Origin: Stenotrophomonas maltophilia
GTDB taxonomy: Bacteria; Pseudomonadota; Gammaproteobacteria; Xanthomonadales; Xanthomonadaceae
Assembly: GCA_002364755.1 (NCBI GenBank)
Contig: DEZI01000033.1
Coordinates: forward strand, 1 to 64,000
Length of the DNA: 64,000 nucleotides
Reading direction: 5' to 3'
Within the stretch, counting starts at the first letter, position 1. Every line of letters begins with the position of its first letter. Positions 8,998-16,073 of this stretch are shown piece by piece. A program made the translations under genes and the position numbers. The notes under the pieces are model-generated. The model saw only the letters and a list, made by a program, of their open reading frames with translations, had not been told where the DNA came from and did not search any database.

Positions 8998-9018
8998 TGG
9001 GGGCCACCTGCGCCGTTG

Positions 9019-9317
9019 GTAGGTGCCGACCGTTGGTCGGGACACGCTGTCAGCCGCGATGCACCCTGAAGGGGCGTGCCGACCAACGGTCGGCACCCAC
9101 CAGAGCGGTGGCTTGGCGTCGGTCCGGCAAAGGCCCGCAGTTGGTAGGCGCAATCCTGGCGACGGCCCGCAGTTGGTAGGTGCCGACCGTTGGTCGGCAC
9201 AACCTGTCAGCCGCGATGCACCCTGAAGGGGTGTGCCGACCAACGGTCGGCATCCACCGGAGCGGTGTGTCGGCGATGCACCCTGAAGGGGCGTGCCGAC
9301 CAACGGTCGGCACCCAC
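9019..9317. repeat. Cluster of SMAG-type repeats (GTGCCGACC class)
   Basis: Alternating copies of GTAGGTGCCGACCGTTGGTCGG and its inverted partner GTGCCGACCAACGGTCGGCA, joined by a conserved linker GATGCACCCTGAAGGGG that occurs three times (around 9059, 9216 and 9276). There are at least five hairpin arms in 300 bp. This accounts for the whole region between glnE and the transporter gene; no gene is seen. Confidence 0.85.
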
Positions 9318-9336
9318 CAGAGCGGTGGGTTTACAC

Positions 9337-9891
9337 CTACCGGGGCAGCGGCGCCATCTTCCACAACAATGCGCGGAACGGGGCCAGCAGGCACACGCCG
9401 ATGGCCAGCTTCACCGCCAGGTCGCCCGCGGCCCAGCTCACCCACGGCAGTGCTGAACCGGCAAACGCGATCGACCAGAAAATGGTCGTATCCACCGTCG
9501 CGCTGCACGTCGTCGCCACCATCGGTGCGCGCCACCAGCTGCCACGGCGCAGGCGGTCGAACACGGTGATGTCCAGCAGCTGGGCCACGATGAAGGCCGA
9601 GCACGAGGCGATCGCGATGCGCGGCGTCGCCACCCACACCGACAGCAGCACCGCCAGCAGGAAACCGATCCACGCCACGCGGCGGGCCGGGCCCGGGCCG
9701 AAGCGGCGGTTGATCAGGTTGCTCACCAGGAACGCCACCGGGTAGCTGAAGGCGCCCCAGGTCAGCCAGTCGTTGATGGGGTACTGCACCAGCACGTTGG
9801 ACAGCAGCACCACCGCGCCCATGGCCAGCACTGCCAGCACGAGGGCGCGCGGGGTCAGCGGGGCAAACACAGGGTCAGGACGCACGGACAT
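9337..9891 (-). CDS. yhhQ: Queuosine precursor transporter (YhhQ/DUF165)
   Basis: 184-residue inner-membrane protein with about six hydrophobic segments, the normal size of the YhhQ family, which imports preQ0/preQ1 for queuosine tRNA modification. Recognisable: NVLVQYPIN..WLTWGAFSYPVAFLVSNLINRRFG (first loop and second TM), then ASCSAFIVAQLLDITVFDRLR (TM4) and STVDTTIFWSIAFAG (TM5), the family's characteristic polar residues in membrane segments. Single gene between palindromic repeats. Function is inferred from family. Confidence 0.88.
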   Translation of the reverse strand: MSVRPDPVFAPLTPRALVLAVLAMGAVVLLSNVLVQYPINDWLTWGAFSYPVAFLVSNLINRRFGPGPARRVAWIGFLLAVLLSVWVATPRIAIASCSAFIVAQLLDITVFDRLRRGSWWRAPMVATTCSATVDTTIFWSIAFAGSALPWVSWAAGDLAVKLAIGVCLLAPFRALLWKMAPLPR

Positions 9892-9974
9892 GGCGAGCCA
9901 GGGCAGACAAGGGAATCAGCCATTATCCGGCCGCCTGCGGGCAAAGCCAAAAACCGCCGTTCAGCTGGCCCGGC

Positions 9975-10466
9975 TCAGTAAGCGCCCCGTGCTGGCGGGT
10001 TGGGGGCGGGAATGTGGGTCAGCGGTCTGCCCTGCGGATCGCGGGCCATCAGGCCGTTGTGGCCGTCCGACGGGGTCGGGTCGAACTGCACAGTCTGGCC
10101 GACATGGAACAGCACCGAGGGATCGCCCGCCTGGTTCGTCCAGCGGATGGCGGCGGTATTACCCGGTTGTCCCGCCTGCTCCAGCAACACTTCGCGCTCG
10201 CCATCCACGTTGGTGCCGATCGAGCGCACCTGCATCGGCGGTGGCACGCCATTGGACGGCGCGACCGGCGGCTGGCCGGGCTGCGGGTTGGCGGCGGCCG
10301 CATCGGCCTGCGCCATGGTCTGGGCCAGACCCGGGGAAATATCCAGCGACACCGGAGGCTGCTGCGTGTCCACGAAGCGGTAGACGCGCCGCGCATCGGC
10401 AGGGCTGGCAGACAGCAGGCCGACGGCCAGGGCCAGGGCAATCGCAGTGCAGGGCAGGGTACGCAT
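9975..10466 (-). CDS. Periplasmic protein of unknown function
   Basis: 163 residues with a signal peptide (LALAVGLLSASPADA, cleavage near residue 22) followed by RRVYRFVDTQ, which resembles the start of small DUF4124-like periplasmic proteins, then a Pro/Gln/Ala-rich linker and a C-terminal part rich in short beta-like stretches. The start at 10466 is favoured by an upstream GGAGGAATT ribosome binding site and by the signal peptide; a longer in-frame extension has no such support. Likely transcribed together with, or from the same promoter as, the queuosine transporter downstream (84 bp gap). Function not recognised. Confidence 0.65.
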   Translation of the reverse strand: MRTLPCTAIALALAVGLLSASPADARRVYRFVDTQQPPVSLDISPGLAQTMAQADAAAANPQPGQPPVAPSNGVPPPMQVRSIGTNVDGEREVLLEQAGQPGNTAAIRWTNQAGDPSVLFHVGQTVQFDPTPSDGHNGLMARDPQGRPLTHIPAPNPPARGAY

Positions 10467-10543
10467 CGTCAATTCCTCCATGGAGCGACTGGGCCCTGGG
10501 CGGGCCCGCCTGCCGATCATAGCGTTGCCGGCGTCAAGCGTTG

Positions 10544-10605
10544 GTAGGGCCGGGCCATGCCCGGCGGTACGCGGGAAACGATCGCCGGGCACGGCCCGGC
10601 GCTAC
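10544..10605. repeat. SMAG-type palindromic repeat pair
   Basis: GTAG head at 10544-10547, arms CCGGGCCATGCCCGG and CCGGGCACGGCCCGG, ending CGCTAC at 10605. The final CTA is the TAG stop of the minus-strand ELM1-like gene. Confidence 0.85.
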
Positions 10606-11567
10606 CGCAGAGAGAGGCGCGCGCTGACTTCGGCCGCCACCCGCGCGGTTTCGCGCAGCGGCTCGATGCGGTCGTGCTGCCAGTCCAGCCAGCGCGTCTG
10701 CAGCCGGCCGCGCTCGTGCAGCTGGCGCTGGAAGCGGGCCAGCCGTCCCTGCGCGGTGTCGGCCAGGGCCACCATCACCGGCAGCCGTGTGGCGCTGGCT
10801 TCAGAGAGCAGGTTCACCGAATCGGGCGATACCACCACCCGGTTGGCCCAGCCCAGCAGGCCGGCATAGGGGTTCACGCCGTCGCCGCCATCGCCCCAGA
10901 TCACGTGCGGCAGGTGCGCGAACGTGGCACGCAGGATCTCGGCCAGTGCCGGCGGCGTGCGTCGCGAGGTGGTGGCCAGCAGGCTGCCGCCTTCGCTGCG
11001 GATCTGCTCGGCCAGTGCCGTGAACACTGCCACCATCGCCGTCTCGTCCCACGGTGCCAGCGGCGTCGGTCCGCCCACCAGCAGCGCGGTGCGCGGGCCG
11101 GGCAGGGCACCGAAGTCGGCGAACGCGGCGCGGCCCAGCGCCAGCCAGTCATCGTCCACCGGGTTCAGGCTGCCGATCAGCGTGAGCACGTTGCTGCCGC
11201 GCAGGGCATCGTGTTCGGGCACCACCACCAGGTCCCAATGCCGCGAGGGCAGGCGCGGGTCGAGGATCTGCACCGTGCGGCTGCCACGGGCACGCAGCAC
11301 GCGCAGCGCACCGGCGGCCTGGCGGCCACAGCCGATCGCCAGCGCAGGGGCCTGCGCGGCCAGTCCGGCGAAGTCGGGGCCGTAGCCGTTCACATCACCG
11401 GGCAGGCGCCGCGGCGACAGCCAGCGCCACGGCGCACGGGGCTGCAGGACCAGCGGGCGATGGGTGCCCTGGCGCAGCGCCGAGGCCAGCGCGACCGCCT
11501 GGCGGACATTGCCGGCACGGCCGTCAGTAACCGTCCATGGCGCGCTTGATCGTTTCACCATTGGCAT
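10602..11567 (-). CDS. ELM1/DUF1022 family putative glycosyltransferase-like protein
   Basis: 321 residues. The N-terminal WTVTDGRAGNVRQAVALASAL and the central RTALLVGGPTP, VVSPDSVNLLSEA and LPVMV segments are the signature of the DUF1022/'mitochondrial fission ELM1' family, which has a GT-B-like fold. Bacterial members are usually encoded near LPS or nucleoside-sugar genes, but nothing of that kind is adjacent here. Starts at 11567 or 11561 are both ATG; neither has a strong Shine-Dalgarno. The stop codon overlaps a SMAG repeat. Biochemical role unknown. Confidence 0.8.
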   Translation of the reverse strand: MPMVKRSSAPWTVTDGRAGNVRQAVALASALRQGTHRPLVLQPRAPWRWLSPRRLPGDVNGYGPDFAGLAAQAPALAIGCGRQAAGALRVLRARGSRTVQILDPRLPSRHWDLVVVPEHDALRGSNVLTLIGSLNPVDDDWLALGRAAFADFGALPGPRTALLVGGPTPLAPWDETAMVAVFTALAEQIRSEGGSLLATTSRRTPPALAEILRATFAHLPHVIWGDGGDGVNPYAGLLGWANRVVVSPDSVNLLSEASATRLPVMVALADTAQGRLARFQRQLHERGRLQTRWLDWQHDRIEPLRETARVAAEVSARLSLR

Positions 11568-11686
11568 TAATTCGTTTCAGCCCTGCTGGGTGTTGCAACA
11601 GTCGCGACACTCTACACTCCTGATCGTCCTTTCGCCCCGCGTCGCCCGCGGGCACTGACTCCCTTTTGCTGCCAGGAGAACTACCG

Positions 11687-12277
11687 ATGTCCCACGCGCT
11701 CGATGCTGCTGCACTGGACCAGTTGTTCCGCACTGCCCGTACCCAGAACGCCTTCCTCGACAAGCCGGTGGAAGACGCCCAGCTGCACGCCCTGTACGAG
11801 CTGGTGAAGTGGGGCCCGACCGCCGCCAATGGCAGCCCGGCGCGCTTCGTGTTCGTGAAGTCAGCCGAAGCCAAGGCCAAGCTGGCCCCGGCACTGTCCG
11901 AAGGCAACCACGAGAAGACCCTGGCTGCGCCGGTTACCGTCATTGTCGGCTTCGACCAGGATTTCCACGAGAAGCTGCCGTACCTGTTCCCGCACACCGA
12001 TGCCAAGGCTTGGTTCGACGGCCCGCGTGAAGGCCGCTACGAAGGCGCGTTCCGCAATGGCAGCCTGCAGGGCGCTTACCTGATCCTGGCCGCGCGCGCG
12101 CTGGGCCTGGATGCCGGCCCGATGTCCGGCTTCGACAATGCCAAGGTCGACGAGGCCTTCTTCGCCGGCACCCACATCAAGTCGAACTTCCTGGTCAACC
12201 TGGGGTACGGTGACGATTCGGGCCTGTTCCCCCGTCTGCCGCGCCTGTCGTTCGACGAAGCGGCGCGCATCGCGTAA
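11687..12277 (+). CDS. Malonic semialdehyde reductase RutE-type nitroreductase
   Basis: 196 residues, exactly the length of RutE/YdfG-side nitroreductases of this subgroup. FMN- and NAD(P)H-dependent oxidoreductase of the nitroreductase superfamily, soluble. Visible: RTQNAF..KPVEDAQLHALYELVKWGPTAANGSPARF N-terminal FMN region (residues 16-50), RNGSLQGAYLILAARALGLDAGPMSGFD (about residues 122-150), and NLGYGD near the C-terminus. A good RBS (CAGGAGAA) precedes the start. No rut pyrimidine-catabolism genes are nearby, so the physiological substrate is open; a general semialdehyde or quinone reductase is possible. Confidence 0.85.
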   Translation: MSHALDAAALDQLFRTARTQNAFLDKPVEDAQLHALYELVKWGPTAANGSPARFVFVKSAEAKAKLAPALSEGNHEKTLAAPVTVIVGFDQDFHEKLPYLFPHTDAKAWFDGPREGRYEGAFRNGSLQGAYLILAARALGLDAGPMSGFDNAKVDEAFFAGTHIKSNFLVNLGYGDDSGLFPRLPRLSFDEAARIA

Positions 12278-12353
12278 GTCGCTGTATCGGTTTCGGGCCG
12301 CCGCCTTGGCGGCCCCCGTTGTACCCACCCTACGATTCCGGAGAGTTCCTCAG

Positions 12354-13058
12354 ATGAGCGCCACCCGTAAACTGCTGCTGCCGCTGGCCCTGACCCTGGC
12401 CATTGCCGCCTGCTCCAAGCCGGCCGACACCGCTGCCCCGGCCGCCGATGCCGCTGCCCCGGCCACCGCCGAGCAGGCTGCCGCCCCGTCCACCGTGGCC
12501 CCGACCGCCCCGGCTGCCGAAGCGATCCAGATCGCCTCGGGCACCTACAAGCTCGACCCGAGCCACACCGACGTGCTGGCCCAGTGGAGCCACTTCGGCT
12601 TCTCGCACCCGAGCGCGCACTTCGGCAACGCCGAAGGCACCCTGGTGTACAACGCCGAAGACGTGACCAAGTCCACCGTGGAAGTGAAGCTGCCGCTGAG
12701 CGGCCTGAACAGCTTCACCGCCAAGTTCGACGAACACCTGAAGAGCGCCGATTTCTTCGACGCCGCCAAGTTCGCCGATGCCACCTTCAAGAGCACCAAG
12801 GTTGAAGCGGCCGGCACCAACAAGCTGACCGTCACCGGCGACCTGACCATCAAGGGCATCACCAAGCCGGTCACCCTGGACGTCACCATCAACGGCGGTG
12901 GCGAGCACCCGATGGCCAAGGTTCCGGCCGCTGGCTTCGATGCGACCACCACCCTGAAGCGCAGCGATTTCGGCGTCGGCGCCTACGCCCCGAACGTCAG
13001 CGATGAAGTGAACATCCGCATCACCACCGAAGCCACCGGCGAAAAGCCGGCGGCGTGA
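12354..13058 (+). CDS. YceI-family periplasmic lipoprotein
   Basis: 234 residues. Signal peptide with a lipobox-like LAIAAC (Cys20), then an Ala/Pro-rich linker to about residue 58, then a YceI lipocalin-like domain: GTYKLDPSHTDVLAQWSHFGFSHPSAHFG, LPLSGLNSFTAKFDEHLKSADFFDAAKFADATFKST, LTVTGDLTIKGITKPVTLDV and KRSDFGVGAYAPNVSDEVNI. YceI domains bind polyisoprenoids or amphiphiles; this copy is membrane-anchored and preceded by a linker, unlike plain periplasmic YceI. The start ATG at 12354 has a GGAGAG RBS. A rho-independent terminator lies 30 bp after the stop. It may be co-transcribed with the nitroreductase 76 bp upstream. Confidence 0.9.
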   Translation: MSATRKLLLPLALTLAIAACSKPADTAAPAADAAAPATAEQAAAPSTVAPTAPAAEAIQIASGTYKLDPSHTDVLAQWSHFGFSHPSAHFGNAEGTLVYNAEDVTKSTVEVKLPLSGLNSFTAKFDEHLKSADFFDAAKFADATFKSTKVEAAGTNKLTVTGDLTIKGITKPVTLDVTINGGGEHPMAKVPAAGFDATTTLKRSDFGVGAYAPNVSDEVNIRITTEATGEKPAA

Positions 13059-13088
13059 TGTAACCCGCTCACTCGTCGTGAGAAGGCA

Positions 13089-13119
13089 GAAGGCCCGCTG
13101 AAAAGCGGGCCTTCTTTTT
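13089..13119 (+). terminator. Rho-independent terminator
   Basis: Perfect 11-bp stem GAAGGCCCGCT / AGCGGGCCTTC (13089-13099 with 13104-13114), GAAA tetraloop, then TTTTT. It ends the yceI transcript. Confidence 0.92.
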
Positions 13120-13147
13120 CGGGGCGGGGAGCGCGGGATCCCGCTCC

Positions 13148-13316
13148 GGTGGGCCTGCGCGCAATTCCGCTATTGGTTGGGCCTGCGCGCGAACCCGCTT
13201 TCGGTGGGGCCGCGCGCGAACCTGCTTTCGGTAGAGTCGACTGTTAGTCGACTGCTCTTGGCGGGGAGCCAAAAACCCCGCGCTGCGCGCGATAGTCGAC
13301 TAACAGTCGACTCTAC
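13148..13316. repeat. Short tandem repeat plus large SMAG-type palindrome
   Basis: 13148-13230 holds three imperfect units of about 27 bp (GGTGGGCCTGCGCGC.. CCGC). It is followed by a palindrome headed by GTAGAGTCGACTGTTAGTCGAC (13231) and closed by GTCGACTAACAGTCGACTCTAC (to 13316). The outer arms can pair over 22 bp, giving a long stem with a loop of about 42 nt. This is a separate sequence class of the GTAG repeats. Confidence 0.8.
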
Positions 13317-13383
13317 CCCGTCATTCCCGAACGCCGTCGTCGTTCGTCCCGACCCCGTCGTCGTTTTCCGATTCCCACCGATT

Positions 13384-13785
13384 TCAGCGCTGCGCGATCA
13401 ACCACGCGGCGCACGCTTCGCTCGGGCTCTGCTTGGCCTTCACCGTCATCCCGCTCACGCGCACGAACGTCTGCGCGGCCTGGGCCACCACGTTGCGGGC
13501 GATCAGGGCGGCCTGCTTGGTGGCGGCCTGCTGCTTGCGCAGCTGCACGATATGCACCGACGGGCGGCCCACCGGGGCGTACTTCTGGTCGCGGCGCAGG
13601 ATGTCGGCCACCTGGGCCACTTCGAATTCGGCCTGCAGATAACGGTGCTCGGCCTCCAGCAGCTCGCGCAGCGGTGCGCGTGCGGCGGCGGGGTCGGCGA
13701 AGGCGGCCAGGGCGGTGTCGCAGGCCGCGTCATCGGCGAAACGGGTGCGCAGCTTGTTGATGCCGGCCAGGGTCAGTTTGCCCAT
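13384..13785 (-). CDS. Hypothetical protein, predicted helical, soluble
   Basis: 133 residues from the ATG at 13785 (a further in-frame start lies at 13797). Predominantly helical; contains LRELLEAEHRYLQAEFEVAQVADILRRDQKYAP and RNVVAQAAQTFVRVSGMTVK. No signal peptide or membrane segment. I do not recognise the family. It is a single gene between two repeat clusters, and codon use looks native. Confidence 0.6.
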   Translation of the reverse strand: MGKLTLAGINKLRTRFADDAACDTALAAFADPAAARAPLRELLEAEHRYLQAEFEVAQVADILRRDQKYAPVGRPSVHIVQLRKQQAATKQAALIARNVVAQAAQTFVRVSGMTVKAKQSPSEACAAWLIAQR

Positions 13786-13848
13786 GGAGGGCCTCACAGG
13801 TGCGGGAAAGGAGCGCGATTGTGGCAGAGAACGTTGCCGCGCGTTCCT

Positions 13849-14022
13849 GTAGAGCCGAGCCGATGCTCGGCTGCGTGGAAAAGCAGCCGAGCGTGGGCTC
13901 GGCTCTACAGAGAGCGAAAAGCAGCCGAGCGTGGGCTCGGCTCTACAGAGAGCGAAAAGCAGCCGAGCGTGGGCTCGGCTCTACAGGGAGCGAAAAGCAG
14001 CCGAGCGTGGTCTCGGCTCTAC
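13849..14022. repeat. Tandem SMAG-type repeats (GCCGAGC class)
   Basis: GTAGAGCCGAGC..GCTCGGC forward copy followed by four inverted copies ending GGCTCGGCTCTACAG. The last three repeat at a 38-bp period with the linker AGAGCGAAAAGCA. It lies between the hypothetical gene and the ferric reductase gene. Confidence 0.85.
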
Positions 14023-14067
14023 AGGGCAAGGCGCTGCGGACCAACGGTCCGCACCCACCCGCCGGCA

Positions 14068-14865
14068 TCAATCGCCGTCGGCTTCGTCCGGGTGGGCCTT
14101 CCAGTAACCGGTTGAGCGGATCCAGTCGCGCGGCACGCCCAGGTGGCCTTCGATGAACTTGCGCATCATCCGCGCGCGGCGCGATTCGGTGGCGATCCAG
14201 TAGAAGGTGTCGCCCTCCGGGGCCTCGAAGTCGGTCAGCGTGTCTTCCAGCAGCGTGCTGCTGGCCGCCGGGAAGCCGTTGCGCTCCAGCCAGTGGATGC
14301 GCACGTTCTCGTACTGCGGCAGGTCCTGGCGTTCGTCCTCGTCGCTCACTTCGATATACGCCTGCACCTCGGCGCCGTCGGGCAGCACGTCCAGCCAGCG
14401 CGCGATGGCCGGCAGCGCGGTTTCATCGCCCATCAGCACGTAGGCATCGTAGTCGTCAGCCACCACGAACGAGCCGCGCGGGCCGCCGATGGACAGCGGG
14501 TCGCCCGGCTGCGCACGCTCGGCCCACGGCCCGGCAATGCCCTGGTCGTGCAGCACGAAGTCGATGGCCAGCTCGCCGGCTTCGTGGTCCCACCAGCGTG
14601 GGGTGTAATCGCGCGCCACCGAGTGCTCCTTGCCCTCGGGGTAGCGCGGGCCTTCGGCGGTCATCTCCGGCAGCACCATCTCGCCGCTGCTGTTGGGGAA
14701 GAACAGCTTGATGTGGTCGTCCGGGCCGGGCGAATCGAAGCCGGCCAGGTCGGCGCCGCCCAGCACCACGCGGCGCATGTGCGGGGTCACGCTCTCGGTG
14801 CGCAGCACGGTCAGGTGGCGGAAGCGCACATCCAGGCGCAGGCGCGAATTTTCATGTTGGGTCAT
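14068..14865 (-). CDS. yqjH: Siderophore-interacting / NADPH-dependent ferric-chelate reductase
   Basis: 265 residues, normal for the SIP/ViuB/YqjH family: an FAD-binding barrel (RFRHLTVLRTESVTPHMRRVVLGG, about residues 12-36; the RDYTPRWW motif near 83 binds FAD) followed by the SIP NAD(P)H-binding domain (YVLMGDETALPAIARWL; YWIATESRRARMMRKFIEGHLG; STGYWKAH at the end). It reduces Fe(III)-siderophore complexes in the cytoplasm to release iron. The ATG at 14865 was chosen from the conserved N-terminus; upstream frame is read-through. It lies 65 bp downstream of, and in the same direction as, the PadR regulator, so the two likely form one transcript under the operators at 15500-15535. Confidence 0.92.
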   Translation of the reverse strand: MTQHENSRLRLDVRFRHLTVLRTESVTPHMRRVVLGGADLAGFDSPGPDDHIKLFFPNSSGEMVLPEMTAEGPRYPEGKEHSVARDYTPRWWDHEAGELAIDFVLHDQGIAGPWAERAQPGDPLSIGGPRGSFVVADDYDAYVLMGDETALPAIARWLDVLPDGAEVQAYIEVSDEDERQDLPQYENVRIHWLERNGFPAASSTLLEDTLTDFEAPEGDTFYWIATESRRARMMRKFIEGHLGVPRDWIRSTGYWKAHPDEADGD

Positions 14866-14930
14866 TGCAGTACCTGTGCAGGTAAGCGCGCGGCATCGCG
14901 CGCGGGTCGGGGGAAACGACCTGGCGGGCT

Positions 14931-15497
14931 TCAGTCTGGCTCGGTCGGGGTTACAGGGGGGAGGCCATCGCCCAGCGCACCGTTCAGCAGCGCCGACGCG
15001 CGCGACAGCTGCTCGGCCACCGCTTCGGCCTCGCCCTCGCTCCAGCGGCCGTGGTGGCGCACCAGCGCCTGCTTGAACTCGCGCAGGGCGGTGGCCAGCG
15101 GCGGCGGTAGCGAGGCCTTGGTGATCTCGCGGGCGCGGTCGAAGGCGCGGCGCTGGGCCAGCCGCACCTGGGTGCGCTGCACCTTCAGCTCGAACTCGCC
15201 GGCAGCGGTGATGCGGAACACGCGGCGGCCGTCTTCTTCTTCCGATTCCACCCAGCCGGCCTGCTCGAAGCTGGCCAGCAGCGGATACATGGTGCCGGCG
15301 CTGGGCGTATAGGCCTGCATGAACAGGCCGCTGATGTGCTGGATCAGCTCGTAGCCGTGGCGCGGCTGTTCGCCGATCAGCGCCAGCACCAGCAGGCGCA
15401 GGTCGCCCCGGCTCAGCACGCGCGGCTGGCCGTTGCGGCGGGGAACGGCGGGCGCATCGTCTTCCTTGCGCGCCTTGGCAGTGGAGGGTCGGGCCAT
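14931..15497 (-). CDS. yqjI: PadR-family transcriptional regulator (YqjI-like)
   Basis: 188 residues from ATG 15497. The winged-helix PadR domain occupies about residues 28-105 (LRLLVLALIGEQPRHGYELIQHI; TPSAGTMYPLLASFEQAGWVESEEEDGRRVFRITAAG), followed by a helical C-terminal dimerisation region. In E. coli the PadR protein YqjI is a nickel-responsive repressor of yqjH, and the pairing with a YqjH homologue here supports the same role. The His-rich metal-binding N-terminus of the E. coli protein is not present; the N-terminal extension is Lys/Arg/Pro-rich, so the ligand may differ. Two identical palindromes lie immediately upstream of its start and are probable operators for autoregulation. 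Confidence 0.88.
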   Translation of the reverse strand: MARPSTAKARKEDDAPAVPRRNGQPRVLSRGDLRLLVLALIGEQPRHGYELIQHISGLFMQAYTPSAGTMYPLLASFEQAGWVESEEEDGRRVFRITAAGEFELKVQRTQVRLAQRRAFDRAREITKASLPPPLATALREFKQALVRHHGRWSEGEAEAVAEQLSRASALLNGALGDGLPPVTPTEPD

Positions 15498-15499
15498 TT

Positions 15500-15535
15500 C
15501 GATATATCGGTAACGAGTACGCAAACGATATATCG
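15500..15535. promoter_or_regulatory. Twin palindromic operators for the PadR regulator
   Basis: Two identical perfect 10-bp palindromes, CGATATATCG, at 15500-15509 and 15526-15535, with centres 26 bp apart. The first is 2 bp upstream of the regulator's start codon. AT-rich dyads of this type upstream of a yqjI-yqjH unit fit PadR/YqjI autoregulation. The role is inferred from position and symmetry. Confidence 0.7.
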
Positions 15536-15606
15536 ATAAGCCGGACCGGACAAGTCCAGATTCGGGCCAACGCGTGATGCGTTACGGCCACGGCGGGCCC
15601 AACGAG

Positions 15607-15636
15607 AGAACCCACCGCAAAGCTGCGGTGGGTTCT
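15607..15636. other. Strong hairpin in the 530-bp regulator/aceE intergenic region
   Basis: Perfect 13-bp inverted repeat AGAACCCACCGCA / TGCGGTGGGTTCT with a 4-nt loop. No T-run on either side, so it is not a standard terminator; it could be a leader structure or a protein site. The rest of 15540-16000 shows no convincing gene: the longest frames are low-complexity and lack a ribosome binding site. Confidence 0.6.
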
Positions 15637-16000
15637 GGGCGAAGCAGCTGCGGCGCGAGGTGGCGGGCGCCGCAGGGGAAGGGGCTGCCTGCGCGATGAA
15701 GCTTCCGGCCACGCGCCCGGGCAATCCAGAGGCAAGGGCGACATGTTGGCGTCGGTTCAGCGCCAGCGCCCGGAAACGCCCTACAGCAGCGCAGGCCTTG
15801 CCCTACAACGGTCATCGCCAGCGGTAACACTGCGTCCTGCCGATGAAGACAGCGGTGCAGAAGCGACGCGGGGCAGGGTGACCTGCCGACCGCAGGTGCC
15901 TGAAAAACCAGACTGTCCGCCACCAGGACAGCCGGGGACAGACCTTGCGGACAGAGGGCAAACAGCTCCATACGGCAGCGTAGCCAAACGACGAAAGCCC

Positions 16001-16029
16001 TTGGTGCGCTACACTTTGCGGTCTAGATA
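16001..16029 (+). promoter_or_regulatory. Probable sigma-70 promoter of aceE
   Basis: TTGGTG (16001-16006), 17-bp spacer, TAGATA (16024-16029). Predicted transcript start is near 16036, giving a 5' leader of about 38 nt before the aceE ATG. Assigned by consensus likeness only. Confidence 0.45.
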
Positions 16030-16073
16030 TCTATACAACAGTCGCGCGCGTGCGTGCGGTAATGGGAGCGCTA

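Noticed and set aside
6142..9303. 1053-aa open frame antisense to glnE
   Set aside because: It is a by-product of high GC at codon position 3 in glnE; translation is Gln/Arg/His-rich low-complexity with no domain.
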